A stretch of 64,000 nucleotides of DNA from Cryptomeria japonica. Taxonomy: Eukaryota > Streptophyta > Pinopsida > Cupressales > Cupressaceae. The position numbers and the translations under genes are program-made. Positions 47,039 through 59,390 of this stretch are shown here, piece by piece. Location: contig NC_081406.1 in NCBI RefSeq assembly GCF_030272615.1, positions 395,274,439-395,338,438 on the forward strand, in the 5' to 3' direction. The notes below the pieces were generated by a model that was not told the DNA's origin, did not search any database, and saw only the letters and a list, made by a program, of their open reading frames with translations. The number at the start of each line of letters is the position of its first letter. Positions within the stretch are counted from its first letter, which is position 1.

Positions 47039-48306
47039 TGTAAAGCGGAAAAATCGAACCCTAGTCGTTCTCCCCTCCCCAACTCCGAGGAGAGAGAAGG
47101 GAGAGTTACTAGGGTTGATGGTTTTCACTTAGGAGGGACTTTACATTCAAAAGAGGGGTTGAGACCCACAAGATCCAATCCCATGCAATGCAATATTGGA
47201 TTCTATATGAGTTTCAAGGGTTGTGATAGCAAGGATACCCTCTTTTGTAAAGAATGTAGATAGAAAGATTGAACTAGGAATGCATGTAAAGTGGGGAGAT
47301 TCACTTATAAACAGAGATAGGGATATGGGATGAAGCTGCGGACCTGGAATTAGCAGTAAAATGTCGAAACGGTGTTGTCCTGCAAATTTGAGCAAAAGTT
47401 GACAGGACGATGGCACCCGGCGTGCACACGGTCCTCCGAAAAATCCGCGAAACGAAGGGGGATCTGTTCGTCTCTGCACAAGGATTCCAGATCTTAAATT
47501 TCAGCCACGTACCTGCAACCTACACACAGAAAAGCGAAGATGATTGGGGGGTTAGGGATTAGGGGTTTGCCCTTAGATCAAACCCCGGTTTTGGAATTAA
47601 CCAAGAAATGAGAAATTGCTATAAATGTAATGTAAAACAAGTACTAATACCTTCTTGTAAGGATGTTTGTATCCTTATATGCGAAGGTATAGATGTTGTT
47701 GTATGTTGTATGTTGTATGTTGTAGTATGTAATGTGTTGTGAGTGATCTCCTCTTCAATGGTTGAATCCTTGTCTTGAATGCAACACTTAGCCTTGAATG
47801 GAGACTTAGAGTGATCAATTGCTTGAAGGAATGCTTGAATGCTTGAATGCTTGAATGTTTGAATATCGTTTCCACCCTTTTTTCCTCCTCCTCCAAATGA
47901 GAGAGGAAAAGTAGTTTATATACTTGCCAATTAGGGTTAAAAGACTGATTTTCCCGACCTTAGGCCGACCAGGAAATGTTATTTTCCAAATTGCAAACAA
48001 AAAGACCCGAAGTCCCATAGGAGACCGGGCCCAAAATAGGGCCAGGGACTAGGGCGTTGGGTGCCATGGTCCTGGGGGACCAGGGCGCTAGGTGCCCTAG
48101 TCCTGAAGGACCAGGGCGGTGGGCGCTCTGGTCCCACCTCTTGGGACAGCAGGGTGCAAGGAGGATCAGACCAGGGTGCTGGAAAAATGCAGTTTTTGAT
48201 TTCATGAGCAAGTTTCGGGGTCTCCATTCAGGTTCAGTGTTGTGTCGCCATCGTGAAGACCCAAATGCAGTCAAAATTGCAAGTGTCTTAATTTTAGGAC
48301 GCTACA
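47039..48306 (-). repeat. E4 5' LTR
   Basis: 1,268 bp, exactly the length of the other LTR and alignable throughout with substitutions only. Transcription would start leftward from the TATA box near 47918. Confidence 0.95.
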
Positions 48307-48311
48307 CCTGT

Positions 48312-49712
48312 GATAACAAAAGGCCCAATTAATATATTCAAATTTCCCATGCTTTCCCTTATCCTGGGCCCTGACATTCCACATAGTACCCATTCTGCTT
48401 GAAATTTTCTTTTTATAGATTTTTTTATCATGTAGGTACTTTTCCTTCTGGTGCATTTTAATATTGCATTGTTGCACTTCATTTCTAATTTCATACAATT
48501 TTACAAGCGATTCCATCCTTGCATCCATAGGTTCGGGGAGATCTAGACCCTCTTCTGTCATGAATTTGTATACTGGTAAGAGATTATTTATAGGCATTCT
48601 ATCTTGAATGCCATAGACCAATTCTAACGGAGATTTTCCTGTATCTTTCTTGATAGTAATCCTATCAGCCCACAGTGCCAACCTCAGCTTGGAATCCCAT
48701 GACATTTTATTTTGCCCCAGTATCTTCTTAATTATTTTCAGGATATTTTTATTACTGGATTTAGCTTGCACGTTCGCCTGGGGATGATAGGGTGATGAAT
48801 ACAATACATTTATGCCATAACTTCCACAAAATCATGTGAATTCTTCTGACCAGAAGGACATTCCATTATCCAATGTGATCCTTGTAGGTACCCCAAATCT
48901 GGTCACTATGTACTCTTCCATAAACTTAATCACTATCTTTCTTGTGTCTTGCTTGGATGGGATAACCTCCACCCATTTAGTAAAATAATCAGTAGCAACT
49001 AAGATCCAACTATTTCCTCCACTTGATTTTTCTAATATCTCTCCTATGAAATCGATACCCCACTGAACAAACAGTGCTTCAGTCGGTGCTGGTTTGAGGG
49101 GCAAAGATCCTTGGTATCTTAACTTTCCTGAGAACCTTTGACAAGGTTTAAAACTTCCTTACATAATCATATGCATCATTGAAAATATGAGGCCAATAAT
49201 ATCCAGACCTAAGTATTTTACAAGGTTTTGTCTTAGTACAAAAGTGTCCTCCACAAATGCTAGAATGCATTTCTTCAAAGACTTTCTTAGCTTGCCACTA
49301 ATCCAAGCACAACAATAGTAAGCCATCTCTATTTTTCCAATACAAGTCTCCATCAAGTATTACATATTTAGAAGCTTGTAACTTTAATGTCCTCTTCTGA
49401 TTTTCTGTCATCCCTTCTAGACATGCCATATTCTTTAAATAGTACACTATGTTTGTGTACCATGGCATTTGTTCAATTTTCAGGGTAACATCCTTTAGCT
49501 CCACACTATTTACCTGGGCCACTTCCAAGTTTGACTTAGCCATTAGCTTAGCAAGTCCTTGTCCTTGAACCAATTTTGTGATTAAAATATCAATATTGAA
49601 TTCTTGAATTTGGTTTATCCACCTGCATCTCCTGCCTATTACCTCTGATTGGCTAGAGATGTCTTTCACTATTGCATTAGGGACATAAGCTTTTTGAAAT
49701 GCACTAATATCG
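48312..49712 (-). pseudogene. M fragment copy 2: RNase H end and integrase, cut by E4
   Basis: Same fragment as 19333-20837. It begins A-Y-V-P-N-A-I-V-K-D and R-R-C-R-W-I-N-Q-I-Q-E-F. One extra A in the run at 49148-49151 shifts the frame in the zinc-binding region (copy 1 has three A, here four). Catalytic residues: first D kept (W-G-I-D-F-I-G), second D kept (L-D-N-G), E replaced by K (Q-A-K-S-S-N-K). E4 interrupts the C-terminal domain; the last codons and 3' flank are at 40390-40152. The defects differ from copy 1. Confidence 0.9.
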
Positions 49713-50447
49713 ATAGTAAACTAAGAGGAGTGGGGGTGAATCGGTTTACTAACAATAACAACAATCAATTCAATTATAAACCTTAAACTGGAGCACAACC
49801 CAAAGAAGAATATAAGAAGAAAGCACAACACACATAACACCAATATTTGATGTGGAAAACCCAGAAAGGGAAAAACCACGGTGGGAAACCCTACCCACAA
49901 TCAGAGGAATACTCTGCAATAGTATTGTGAATAATTACAATGGGGTCTGCACATGCAGAAAGACCAACAACCTAGAGTGCACTGCTCATCACATAGGCCA
50001 GTCTCACTGACTTATAAAATCACTGGACTACAATATGTAAAATAATGAACTGTGAAAGTAGCATCTACCAATTCCTGATACAGTTCTAGTTAAGCACTGA
50101 TGTCTTCTATGCAATACAAAACCTTTCCACCCTTCACTTGAATGATATGAATTTATTCACACTTAATCCTTCTCTGATAATGCAGACTTAACCAACCATA
50201 ACCATCACATACACATCTAAATTTCATGAACAAATCACCTATAAATACAGATCATCAACCTTATTGACAAGCTCGACTAAACCCTAAACCCATAAACCCA
50301 TAATTACAAAAAATACATCACAAGATGGACCAATATCATGATTTAGATTACGTAGAATGGACCTAAATCAAGTAACGAAACAATTATATCCATCGGGGAT
50401 TCCACTAAGACCAAAATCCAATATGCTTCACTTGTCGGTAGAAACTA
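49713..50447. repeat. R1 copy 2
   Basis: Matches 20838-21570 end to end, with GATAGTAAACTAAGAGGAGTGG at the start and GTAGAAAC at the end. The E5 LTR begins two bases after the shared end. Confidence 0.65.
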
Positions 50448-51578
50448 TGTGTGTGAAAAAGTGAACCTGTAGCTGCAAGCACAACACTTCAATTAAGTCA
50501 TTATATGCATGGTTAGTAATCAATAATCAATAAGAAATAAACCATAGCAAAGCGACTAATTGCCTTCTAAAAGATGCGAGTATAAGATTGCTCTCAGATT
50601 TTTATAAGCAATACTAGTGACTAGACTACACCAAGATGAAGGATTTAATCTATATGATATTAAGCTATATGGATGCAAGATGGATGAATAATTCAAGAAA
50701 ATTCAAGCAACAATGCATGCAAGCAATAATGAATGTAAAATGGATGCAACTAATCTAAAAAAGCACAATGATTTCAATGACTCCAGAGCGAAATTAGCGT
50801 GATAATAATTTCCAAGCGTTTTCTCAAAAATCTCTAGGGTGAATTGGAATGAGAGCTGAAGACTGAATTTATAGAGAATTACAAAAAGCTCAATTTAGGA
50901 TTAATTTAAAATAATTGAGAAATCAGGTTGAGTTAACCTTGAGATAGATTCCAATTATAGTTTAATTGAAATGCATTCAAATTAGAAGTCCAAGTTGCAT
51001 TGGAAAATAATAATAAACTAGTTCCATGCATATCTGATAAAAATAGATAATTCTTCAATTTAATCAAGAAAAGAGTTTTCTTAATGCAGCTGAACTTCTT
51101 TTTCTAAAAAGCTTTGAGTTCAAATTTTAGAGAATAATTCAACAATTCAATTAAATTGCTTTACTGATTTCAAGTTCTAAATTAAGAAAAAGATATAATA
51201 TCTCAAGTTTGATTTCTCTCTCAATTCAATTCTTTTGACTTTTGTTTCAATTCAACTCTTTGTAATAAATTAATTCATCTTTTGTAATAAATTAATCCTT
51301 TCGCATGATTGAATGACAAATTTATTAATTAATTAAATATGCAAAGATATTTAATAAATTAAAATGGGATAATTGATCAAAATGATTATTCTTGAAATAA
51401 TTCAATTAATTAAATAAATATTTAATTAATATTGAGTGGTTGATTTGCCATGTGATTTTTGATAATTAAAGAATTAATAATGTGCTCAAGATTGATTTAA
51501 TTGCCTTTGGTTAGGACCTTGGTGATGTTGTCGAGATTAGGGGCCCATGGTTTAGATGACCAATTTTAGGGTATTACA
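50448..51578 (-). repeat. E5 3' LTR
   Basis: 1,131 bp; matches the E1 LTR (6814-7966) throughout. Minus-strand start TGTAATACCC, end in CACACACA. TATA box CTATAAATTC near 50865. Shorter than the E1 copy by small deletions. Confidence 0.92.
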
Positions 51579-51827
51579 TTTGCCCCTCTTTGAATTAATG
51601 TGCGAGCAATGCTTTGATTCAAAGAATGTGTGATGTCTAGGAGATGCCAGTTCTGAACTTGATTGATCACGAACTAGATAAAAAGCGAGGTGTTAGCTTG
51701 ATTCGAAGCGACAAAGCTAAATGAGGTTTGATTAAAGTGATACCCATCCTGAACTTGATTGAACTGAGGAACGATAGAAAACAAAGATACCGAACTTGAA
51801 CTTGATTGATCAAGAAGTGGATCTTAC
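51579..51827 (-). other. E5 polypurine tract and 3' internal sequence
   Basis: Minus strand CAAAGAGGGGCAAA directly before the LTR (51579-51594), then non-coding sequence with repeats of GAACTTGATTGATC. It ends in CTTAC, the E3 target site, and resumes at 62205. Confidence 0.8.
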
Positions 51828-53118
51828 TGTAGACACCTAAAAATGGTCAACGCTTAAGGAGTTGTACTTTAACATTTGCGCATTGCCTCATTTTAGGTTT
51901 TTGTGTCGCATTAACATTTCTCCTATGTCACACACTTGGTCTTTATCATTTGCGAGCATCGAGTCCTTCTTCTTCATTCTTCATCTGTCTCGCTTTCGAA
52001 TTTGGTCTTGTTGACAACAATCTTCAATCATGATTTTGGTCGATCTTTGTCCTTGTCAATCTTGTCATATTGCGATCCATTCGTCATCGATCCTTGTCCT
52101 TTCCAATCATGTCAATTTGGTCAATTTGTCATTGATTTTTGTCAACCAATCTCAATCGAATCATTTATCAACACTGGTCATTTATCAATCCAAAATCATG
52201 ATCAAATCGATATCAATTATCCTTTGTCAAGACCTAATTGTCGTCTTTGCATTTCTAATTCATCTTCCAAGGTTTTATGATTTAATCATTTAACCTTGTT
52301 TGTCATTTCTCCCTTTAGGTTAAATAATTTATTTATTTATCCTAAGTCTTCTCATTACAATTAAATCTTTATTTAATTGGCTAATTATTCCTCTTTGTGA
52401 ATTAATTAATAAATGAAAAATTATTGATTAATTCACTAAATTCTAATTTCTATCAATTTCTAATTCCTAAATTGTCATCAATTTCAATTTTCTAATTTTT
52501 CTTAATTTCTAATTTCTTTTCCCTCCTATTTCATCTCCTAATTCTATGGGAATGACATTTCAATTTGTCATGAAATTGTCATAATTGATAATCAATCAAT
52601 TTTGACATGGAACGTGTCATAATTTGTCATCAATTAACAATCAATCAAATTGTGCATGGAAAGTGCATAATTTGTCATAATTTGTCATATTGATTTGCAA
52701 TTTCCATTTGAATTGCATCATGCTAATCTTGTCATTTATCCAATTCTTCTATAAATTGGATGATTTTCAATCAAAGCTAATCTCGAATTTGGAATCCGAA
52801 TTTTTATCAAACTACCGAACTTACGCTTCTAGTACTCTTGAGCTTTTCATCAATCTTGCTTTCAATTGTGTGTGCACTTGTAGGTAAGATCCACAAACCC
52901 ATTGAAGAGGAAAGAACAACAATGGAGCTGCATGGAAGGAATATTCAATTCTACATCTGGTTTGCATAATTTTCATTTTGAATGCTTTGTTTTCATACCT
53001 CTATTGAGTGTGCTTAGAATTAGGTTCATTTGCAATGAGTGTTCCTTTTGATTGAGTTATCATGTCTAGTGTTTTGATTGATCTACTTGTTTTGATGATT
53101 CCTAATTCTGATGCTACA
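51828..53118 (+). repeat. E3 5' LTR
   Basis: 1,291 bp, TGTAGACACCTAAAAATG...GATGCTACA. TATA box TATAAATTGG at 52750-52759; 368 bp remain to the LTR end. A donor-like GTAGGTAAG lies at about 52880. A 65-codon ORF at 52690-52887 occurs unchanged in length in both LTRs, which young LTRs would show anyway. Confidence 0.96.
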
Positions 53119-53123
53119 TTAAT

Positions 53124-53140
53124 TGGTGAACCCGACCTGA
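53124..53140 (+). promoter_or_regulatory. E3 primer binding site
   Basis: TGGTGAACCCGACCTGA five bases after the LTR end (TTAAT spacer). Same start as the E2 and E4 sites. Confidence 0.82.
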
Positions 53141-55336
53141 ATGCTTGAATCTAATATTTTTTTGAATGTTTTGTGAAGTTGCAAATTTTTTTGTGGAGAA
53201 ATTGCAGATTTTTCTTCAGAGAAAAAAATAGTCATAATCAATTGATAACGTAAAACATATCGTATGGAATTAAAATAAACGATTTCTGGGTTTATTAGAT
53301 CACGTTGTTACCTTTCCAAATCATTTTATAGTTTGTAATTTGGATAAATATTGACAAAGTTATGACATTTTTAATTACGCTTCTGTAAATGGTCAAAATT
53401 TTGAAAAAAACAAAATCATGCAACTTTCATCTAGATTAATTTAGCTTGGCAAATTAATCATGCATTCATGCAAATTTTATCTAGATTAATCTAGGGTGGT
53501 AAATTTGATAAATTTCACATAGATTAATCTAAGAGGACAAAGAATCACAAAATTTATGGATTAATTTTGATGGTGATTCATTTCTCTTGATTTTCTAACA
53601 TTGTTGGTAGCTTTGTGGCGAAACGCTTGACAAAGAATTATTTCACAAACTACTAATGAATTGTTTGCAGGTTCGCTAGTCAAAGAATAAGCATATCAAA
53701 CTCTTGACTTGGGTTTTTGCAGGTTGCCTTGGAGAAACAATTAAATTTTGTGTTTGAAATTAATGTTTAGGCACCTAGTGATTTCTAAATAGGTTGGAAT
53801 GAACATGTTTGTGCTTTGATTGTTAAGTGTGACATTGGAGTAGGAGAGTATGCTCTCATCCTTCTTAGGGTGATCAGAAATCCAGATCTTCGATACCATG
53901 CTTGTGTTGTTGATTGTGTGTCACATTTAGAGGGCCTGCCTTCCCGACCACTTTGCTTTTGCAAGCAAGTGATAATCATGAGAAGGGAACGACCCAAAGT
54001 GAGTACGGCTAGAATTCCTTGGCATTCTAACTCACTATAAAAAAATACCCGATGAGCGAAAGCTTTGAAGGAAGTGTTACGTGGGAATTGCAGTTACTTG
54101 GGAAGTGATGCCCCTTGAAACTCTTTCTCATATCAGCATCTAAGTAGGGCCTTTTGGTCTAAATCGTGCTTGCGCGACTACATTTGTTTGGTATCTTGAT
54201 GGGCTTAATGTCTCAATCACGCTTGTGTGACATCAAGGAGTAATGCTTAACAGAAATCCTTACTAAACACCTTGTTTTTAGAGGCCAAAAACCCTTCTAG
54301 TTGCTTGAGAAGGACAAATTCGGATACTTGGAAGAGATACTAAGTTCGCCATGGGGAGATTCCATGGGGACTGATGCTTGGCTGCCCTGAGAAGTGAGTG
54401 CCGTGGAGGGGAGCCCGTGGGGTCAAGCATCTATGTATTCTCCTTGAATCTCATAATGAGTCTACCTCTCAAGTACCTAATGTCTTTGCCTACCATAAGA
54501 AATGTGGAAATGAGCATGATTGTCTTGAGTCTAAGTTGCAATATCTTGTATTCTTTGATTGTCAAAAGTTGAATTGCATCCCCTTTCAAAAAGCAAAACA
54601 AATTGATTCAAAACAAGGTTAAACATAAGAGACATTCATCCAACAAAAATTCAACAAGATTCAAAGATCATCTTCTTCAAACATGGTTATCCAACATTGT
54701 TCAAAAGCTTGTCTCAACATTTATGTCACTTACATTTAGGTTCATCCTAGGTTGCATTTTGCAAAGTCATTGTCAAATATCAAGGTTAGGTTTCACCTAA
54801 GTCATACTCCTTTTGCATATTAATAAGGGTCATCCATTTGCATGTGTCCTCTTGCATTAAAGTCATACCATTGTCATACATTCATATTTGCATACCCTAA
54901 GTCTCTTCATTAAGCTTAAGTCATTATCATATCATAGCAATTGTCCCTTTGCATATAAAACTAGGTCTTGTCATACTTGAGTAATCCAAATCTTTGATGC
55001 AACCCTAAGTCATTGTTAGGAAGTCTAGACCTTATCAAACCCTTTGTCCTTTTGTCATCCATGTCATTTTGTCAAACCTAGCTTAGTATCCAAGCATATA
55101 GGGGAGACATTGTCATCTTGTCCTTTGTCCCTTAGTCCTTTTGTCCTTTGAGGTCTAGACATCATTTCAATTTCCTAAGGGTCTCTTTCTTAGATTTGCA
55201 TTCCAAAAAGTTTGTCAAAATCTTGAAAAACAACCAAAAACATAGATTGCATTTTCATTTATTTAGTTTGCATTTAGTTGCATATCATACATTATCCTTG
55301 AAAAAATTCCACAAATATTGCATTTGCATAAGTGAC
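53141..55336 (+). other. E3 untranslated leader
   Basis: About 2.2 kb. Contains TCTAGATTAATCTAG-type repeats at 53430-53530, a moderately GC-rich part (53800-54480), and TTGTCAT-rich sequence (54700-55150). No credible ORF. A similarly long leader precedes gag in P. Confidence 0.6.
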
Positions 55337-58186
55337 ATGTCTATTGAAACAAGGTTCCAAGTGCCAATGATGCAACAAAGTTTGATGTATCAACCGACAA
55401 TGCAATCAGATTTTAATCCAAGGCAATCACAATTATATCCAACCCAACAACAAGGCAATATCGGTCAAACTTATCATGATGATGTAAATCTTCAAATACA
55501 AAAACTAGAGGAGAAACTAGCTCAAGAAAATGAGATATTGGAACAAAGAGTGAAAAACATGGTGAAGAATAGATCACAAATGTCCAAAGTGTTTCAAAAA
55601 TTTCCAGGTCAAAATCCAAATATTGAGCCAATTGATGTAAGATCTCTTCTTGAATGATCAGACATACCAGCTCTCCTCTCGCAAATAGAGATGATGAAAC
55701 AATTTCAAGAAAGGAGACAACATCAATTTCAACATTATGTGCCTCCACAACAAGAACAAGGTGTTTACTATCAATCAGATTTTCAACTATCACAACCAAT
55801 CGTCCAACATATGCAACCAACACAACCAATGGTCCAATTTCAACAATATGTCCAACCAACTATACAATGTCAACAAATAGTCCAACCAATGGTGGAATAT
55901 CAACAAGTTCAATCAACATATCAATGTCAACAACCGCCGCCAAACATTCAAAAACAAAGGTTGCAACATGCACCAAGCCGAATTTTGAACATGTCAAACC
56001 AAAATGATCAACATCTAGTTCAATATCAAAACGTGACATCAAACCAAAAACAAGTTCAAATTCAAGGTCCAATCATGTCAAAACCTCGAAAGAAAGGTGG
56101 CTTTATTGCAATGTTCTTAAGGAACCTACCGAGTGAGTCCTTTGAAGAAGATCAAAATAATACACTAATGTCTAGCAATGCCTCATCCCCCTGCAAACAA
56201 ATTGACTCTCCAGTGGCATCTATCCCTACATCTTTAGAAGTTCCACAAGAACCTTCTATATTGTCCTCATCAAACAATACACCCAAGGATGCAATTATCC
56301 AAGAGCTATCCACAATTGATTACCATGATAATCCAATTCATGATGCACATCCTTGTCATGTTTCAGAAATACAAGACCCAATGCCACCATGCACTTTATT
56401 GCCATTACCTATTTTAGAGGACCCCATTCCAAGTCCCTCTTCCTCATGTTCAAGCATTGATTCCTTGCCAGAATCCTTCACGAGTGTTCAAAGTGCATTT
56501 CCTACATGCCAAAGCATTGATTCCTTGTCAGAATCCTCCATGCATATCCAAAGTCCAACCTCATGTCAAGAGGATAATTTAGAGCGCGAAGAAATGAGTC
56601 CTAAAGAAAATCAAGATCAAGATCCCAAAACCTTATCATCCCATCCAATTGTTGACCAGGACCCCATGTTCCCAGACACTCATGATGATTCCCCTATTCT
56701 TGTCCATCCTATCCAAAGTTCTATTTCCACTCCATTCCCTGAGAAAGATCAAGATATCCCAGTTCATCCAATCCCAAACGATCCCGTTCCATTTCATGAA
56801 CACAATGTCCTTTCAAATCCCATTGACATTCCACTTCTTGAGAAAGATCAAGATATCCTTTCCATCCTTTATGATGATCCTATTGAAAGTCAAGAGCAAA
56901 GCACCTTTAAAGAGGATTCCAATGATCTTCCTCCTTGTCAAGATCAAATTATTCCTTCAGATCCTCCACAAGATCCACTTGTTCCTCCATCTCCTTGTCC
57001 TAATGCTCCATATACACCCCAAGATCGCATTTATTTTGATGATCCCATTATTTCTCCCATTCCATCTCTTGAAGAGCCTGCCATTGAACCATGTGCACTA
57101 CACAATCCTAGTCCCCCTCATGATCCTGATACCCCTCATGATTCTAACATGTCAGTGCAAGATGTTCATGAACCCTCGACATGCATAATGGGTTCTTCCA
57201 CTTTGGTGAAATCCAATCCACTTCAAGATCTCATTATTTCTCTCATATCATATCCACCTCATAATGGACTCGCGTCTTCTTCCCAAAGAAAAGCGTATCC
57301 TACAAGTCAAGATATTCATAAAGGTAAAGGAGTAGACCTTCATAAGAAAGAATCCCTTCATGATAAAGAGTATACTAATGGTCATGGCTATAGAGCTCAC
57401 ACTCAAGGCGTTGGTATCCCTTCAAAGTCAAAATCCAAATGTCCACCTTCCCCATCATCGCTTCCATCCATTCTAGGTCCCTATATCCCTCCATCTCCTA
57501 TGCAACATCAGCAAAGGCACACATCTTGGCGAACCTTCTATCCATCCCACATGCCTCCATATCATTCCCATCCACACCAACATTCATTCCCTCTTCCAAG
57601 CAATCTAGATGCCAAGTATAAAAGTCATAAGTCTAACAATCCACATGTATTCAAAGATCAACATGTCCAATATAATCGACATGTCAAAACAAAGAACAAT
57701 ATGATCTATAAAGAAAAGGAAAAATCCAAAAGGTCAGAAAGGCCCACTGAGCAAAATAAAGCAAAGTCAAAATATATATGGGTTCCTAAATCCCTTGTGC
57801 CAGCAATGCACTCCAAGGAACCACAAAAGCATGAAAAATCAAAAACCATGTGGATTCCCAAGAAGCTCCTTGAAGCACAAAGAGAAACATCAAACTTGGC
57901 ATCCAAAATTGCTATTCCTCCATCCAAATCTTCCAAGTCTATTTCTCCGTCACCTTCTTCATCCATTTTGGGCCCTTATGTCCCAAAATCCCAAGCTATT
58001 CCTCCATCCAAATCTCAATATCCAAAATACATTTTTCCTCCATCAGTCCATCACCCCTCAAGGTGTGTGCCAATGTCGATCTTGCCTTCATTTCCAGCCA
58101 ATAAAGCCCAATTCTTCCAATACCCTATCCATTATCCAATGCATATTTTCCATCCTTCCATCCCTCTCGTCCAATCCTTTGCATAA
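55337..58186 (+). pseudogene. E3 long ORF, unknown protein (950 codons, one internal stop)
   Basis: Not recognised. ATG 55337; one frame to TAA 58184-58186, broken only by TGA at 55655-55657, where sequence continues in frame. Parts: Q-rich N-terminus; short coiled-coil-like stretch L-E-E-K-L-A-Q-E-N-E-I-L-E-Q-R (about codons 55-70); Q/P repeats with Q-P-M-V-(Q/E)-(F/Y)-Q-Q; a long acidic P/S/D-rich middle with repeated S-I-D-S-L-(P/S)-E-S and E-K-D-Q-D-I; basic K/S-rich C-terminus with two copies of K-x-(I/M)-W-(V/I)-P-K and two of S-I-L-G-P-Y-(I/V)-P. No zinc knuckle, protease or polymerase motif. It occupies the place of gag-pol and could be a gag-like or captured protein. Confidence 0.7.
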
Positions 58187-58436
58187 ATCATTGCCTTAGT
58201 TTCATCTCATTGTCCATGTCCTTATCCTACCAACATCTTTGAGCATACTTTTAAAGGTCATGGTCCATTCTTTTCAAGGTTACTATCTAAACAAAAAGAT
58301 GTTTGAGTCCTTCTTCCATCCCCTATCATGTGTCTGTCTTCTTCTATTGAAAAAGCTCGAAAATACAAAAAAAAAAGTGAAAAAAGAAAAAGAAAATACA
58401 AAAGAAAAAAAAGTAAAGAAAAATAATTTGTCCACT

Positions 58437-58500
58437 GGTGAAAACCTGGCAAACAGGCGCCTTGGGCAAGTACTGTGATGAAAACCTGGCAAACAGGCGT
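58437..58500 (+). repeat. Twin 23-bp direct repeat, shared with P
   Basis: GTGAAAACCTGGCAAACAGG followed by CG occurs twice, 40 bp apart, just after the E3 ORF. P has one copy (32415-32437) just after pol. CTTGGG(C/T)AAGT accompanies the motif in both elements. Confidence 0.85.
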
Positions 58501-59149
58501 CATGCGTAATTTATGAACTTCTTGCACACCACACTTGGGGGCAATTTTCCTCCTTCATATCCTATTGCCCTTCATTATCCTATCATACCATGTCATTACC
58601 CTCCATTATCCTATTATCCCTCTTGTCCATTTTCCCTTTCCACATTTGATCTTGACAAGGCTAACGATCATCATGAGCATCATGCATCTTGTTTGCAGAT
58701 TTCAGTGTATCATAGCTTTTGGTCTTTATCCATTTGCTTATTACATCCTTTCATCCATATTCCCTATCTTATTGCAACTTTCTGCCACTGTCCCTTAGCC
58801 AATCCTGACCTTCAGTCCATGTCCCTTATCCATTCTTGGTCTTGCTTATCCTATCCATATCTTATCACTATCCATACACTCTTTCTGTCCCTTGATCTTG
58901 ATCTGACATAAGGACGCAAAATTTAAACATGGTTTTGAAAACCTCTTGATATGTCCCTCATGCCATGTCACTGCTTTACATTGTCATATCCAGTCTCTTG
59001 TCCCACCACGCAATAGCCTTTGAAAATTGCATCCGCATTGTCTCCATAATAAAAGGCCTTTGTCTTCCCTCTATCCACCATCATTTTAGTAAGCCTATTT
59101 ATTCACCTATCATGTTCCTTTCCTTGATAGGCACTGGGGGCAAAATCTC

Positions 59150-59390
59150 TAAAAAAGTCTTAAAAAATTGAAAAATGTCCTGAAAAAAGTCTTAAAAATT
59201 TGAAAAATGTCCTGAAAAAATTCATAAAAATTGAAAACTGTCCTGAAAAAATTTCATAAAAAAAATTGAAAAATGTCCTGAAAAAAGTCTTAAAAATTGA
59301 AAAATGTCCTGAAAAAAGTCAAAAAATTCAAATAATGTCCTGAAAAAATTCAAAAAAAATCATATAAAGTCCTGAAAAAATGAACACAAA
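59150..59390. repeat. A-rich tandem repeat, about 30-36 bp units
   Basis: About seven copies beginning TGTCCTGAAAAAA and varying in length through A-run changes. It lies right after CTGGGGGCAA; P has a comparable A-rich repeat after the same motif (32630-32835). Confidence 0.85.

Larger units (their letters stand above)
40396..48306 (-). mobile_element. E4: non-autonomous gypsy element with gag-protease only, TSD CCTGT
   Basis: Complete insertion of 7,911 bp flanked by CCTGT (40391-40395 and 48307-48311); the empty site is seen in D1 (TTCCCTATGATAAC). LTRs of 1,268 bp each, internal 41664-47038. Primer site at the right and polypurine tract at the left show minus orientation. Gag and a protease-like domain are present, but RT, RNase H and integrase are absent, as in the class called TR-GAG. 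It must use enzymes from a relative. The LTRs differ at a few percent of positions by eye. Confidence 0.93.
38892..50447 (+). repeat. Direct repeat D, copy 2, interrupted by E4
   Basis: Same order as copy 1. It holds an extra 75-80 bp at about 39070-39160 (repeated ATAAATCATTTTAG) and lacks the solo LTR. E4 splits the M fragment at 40391-48311. The match ends at GGTAGAAAC (50445), two bases before the E5 LTR. Confidence 0.88.

Noticed and set aside
52690-52887. 65-codon ORF identical in both E3 LTRs
   Set aside because: The LTRs are so similar that conservation is uninformative; it straddles the TATA box, so it could not be fully transcribed from it.
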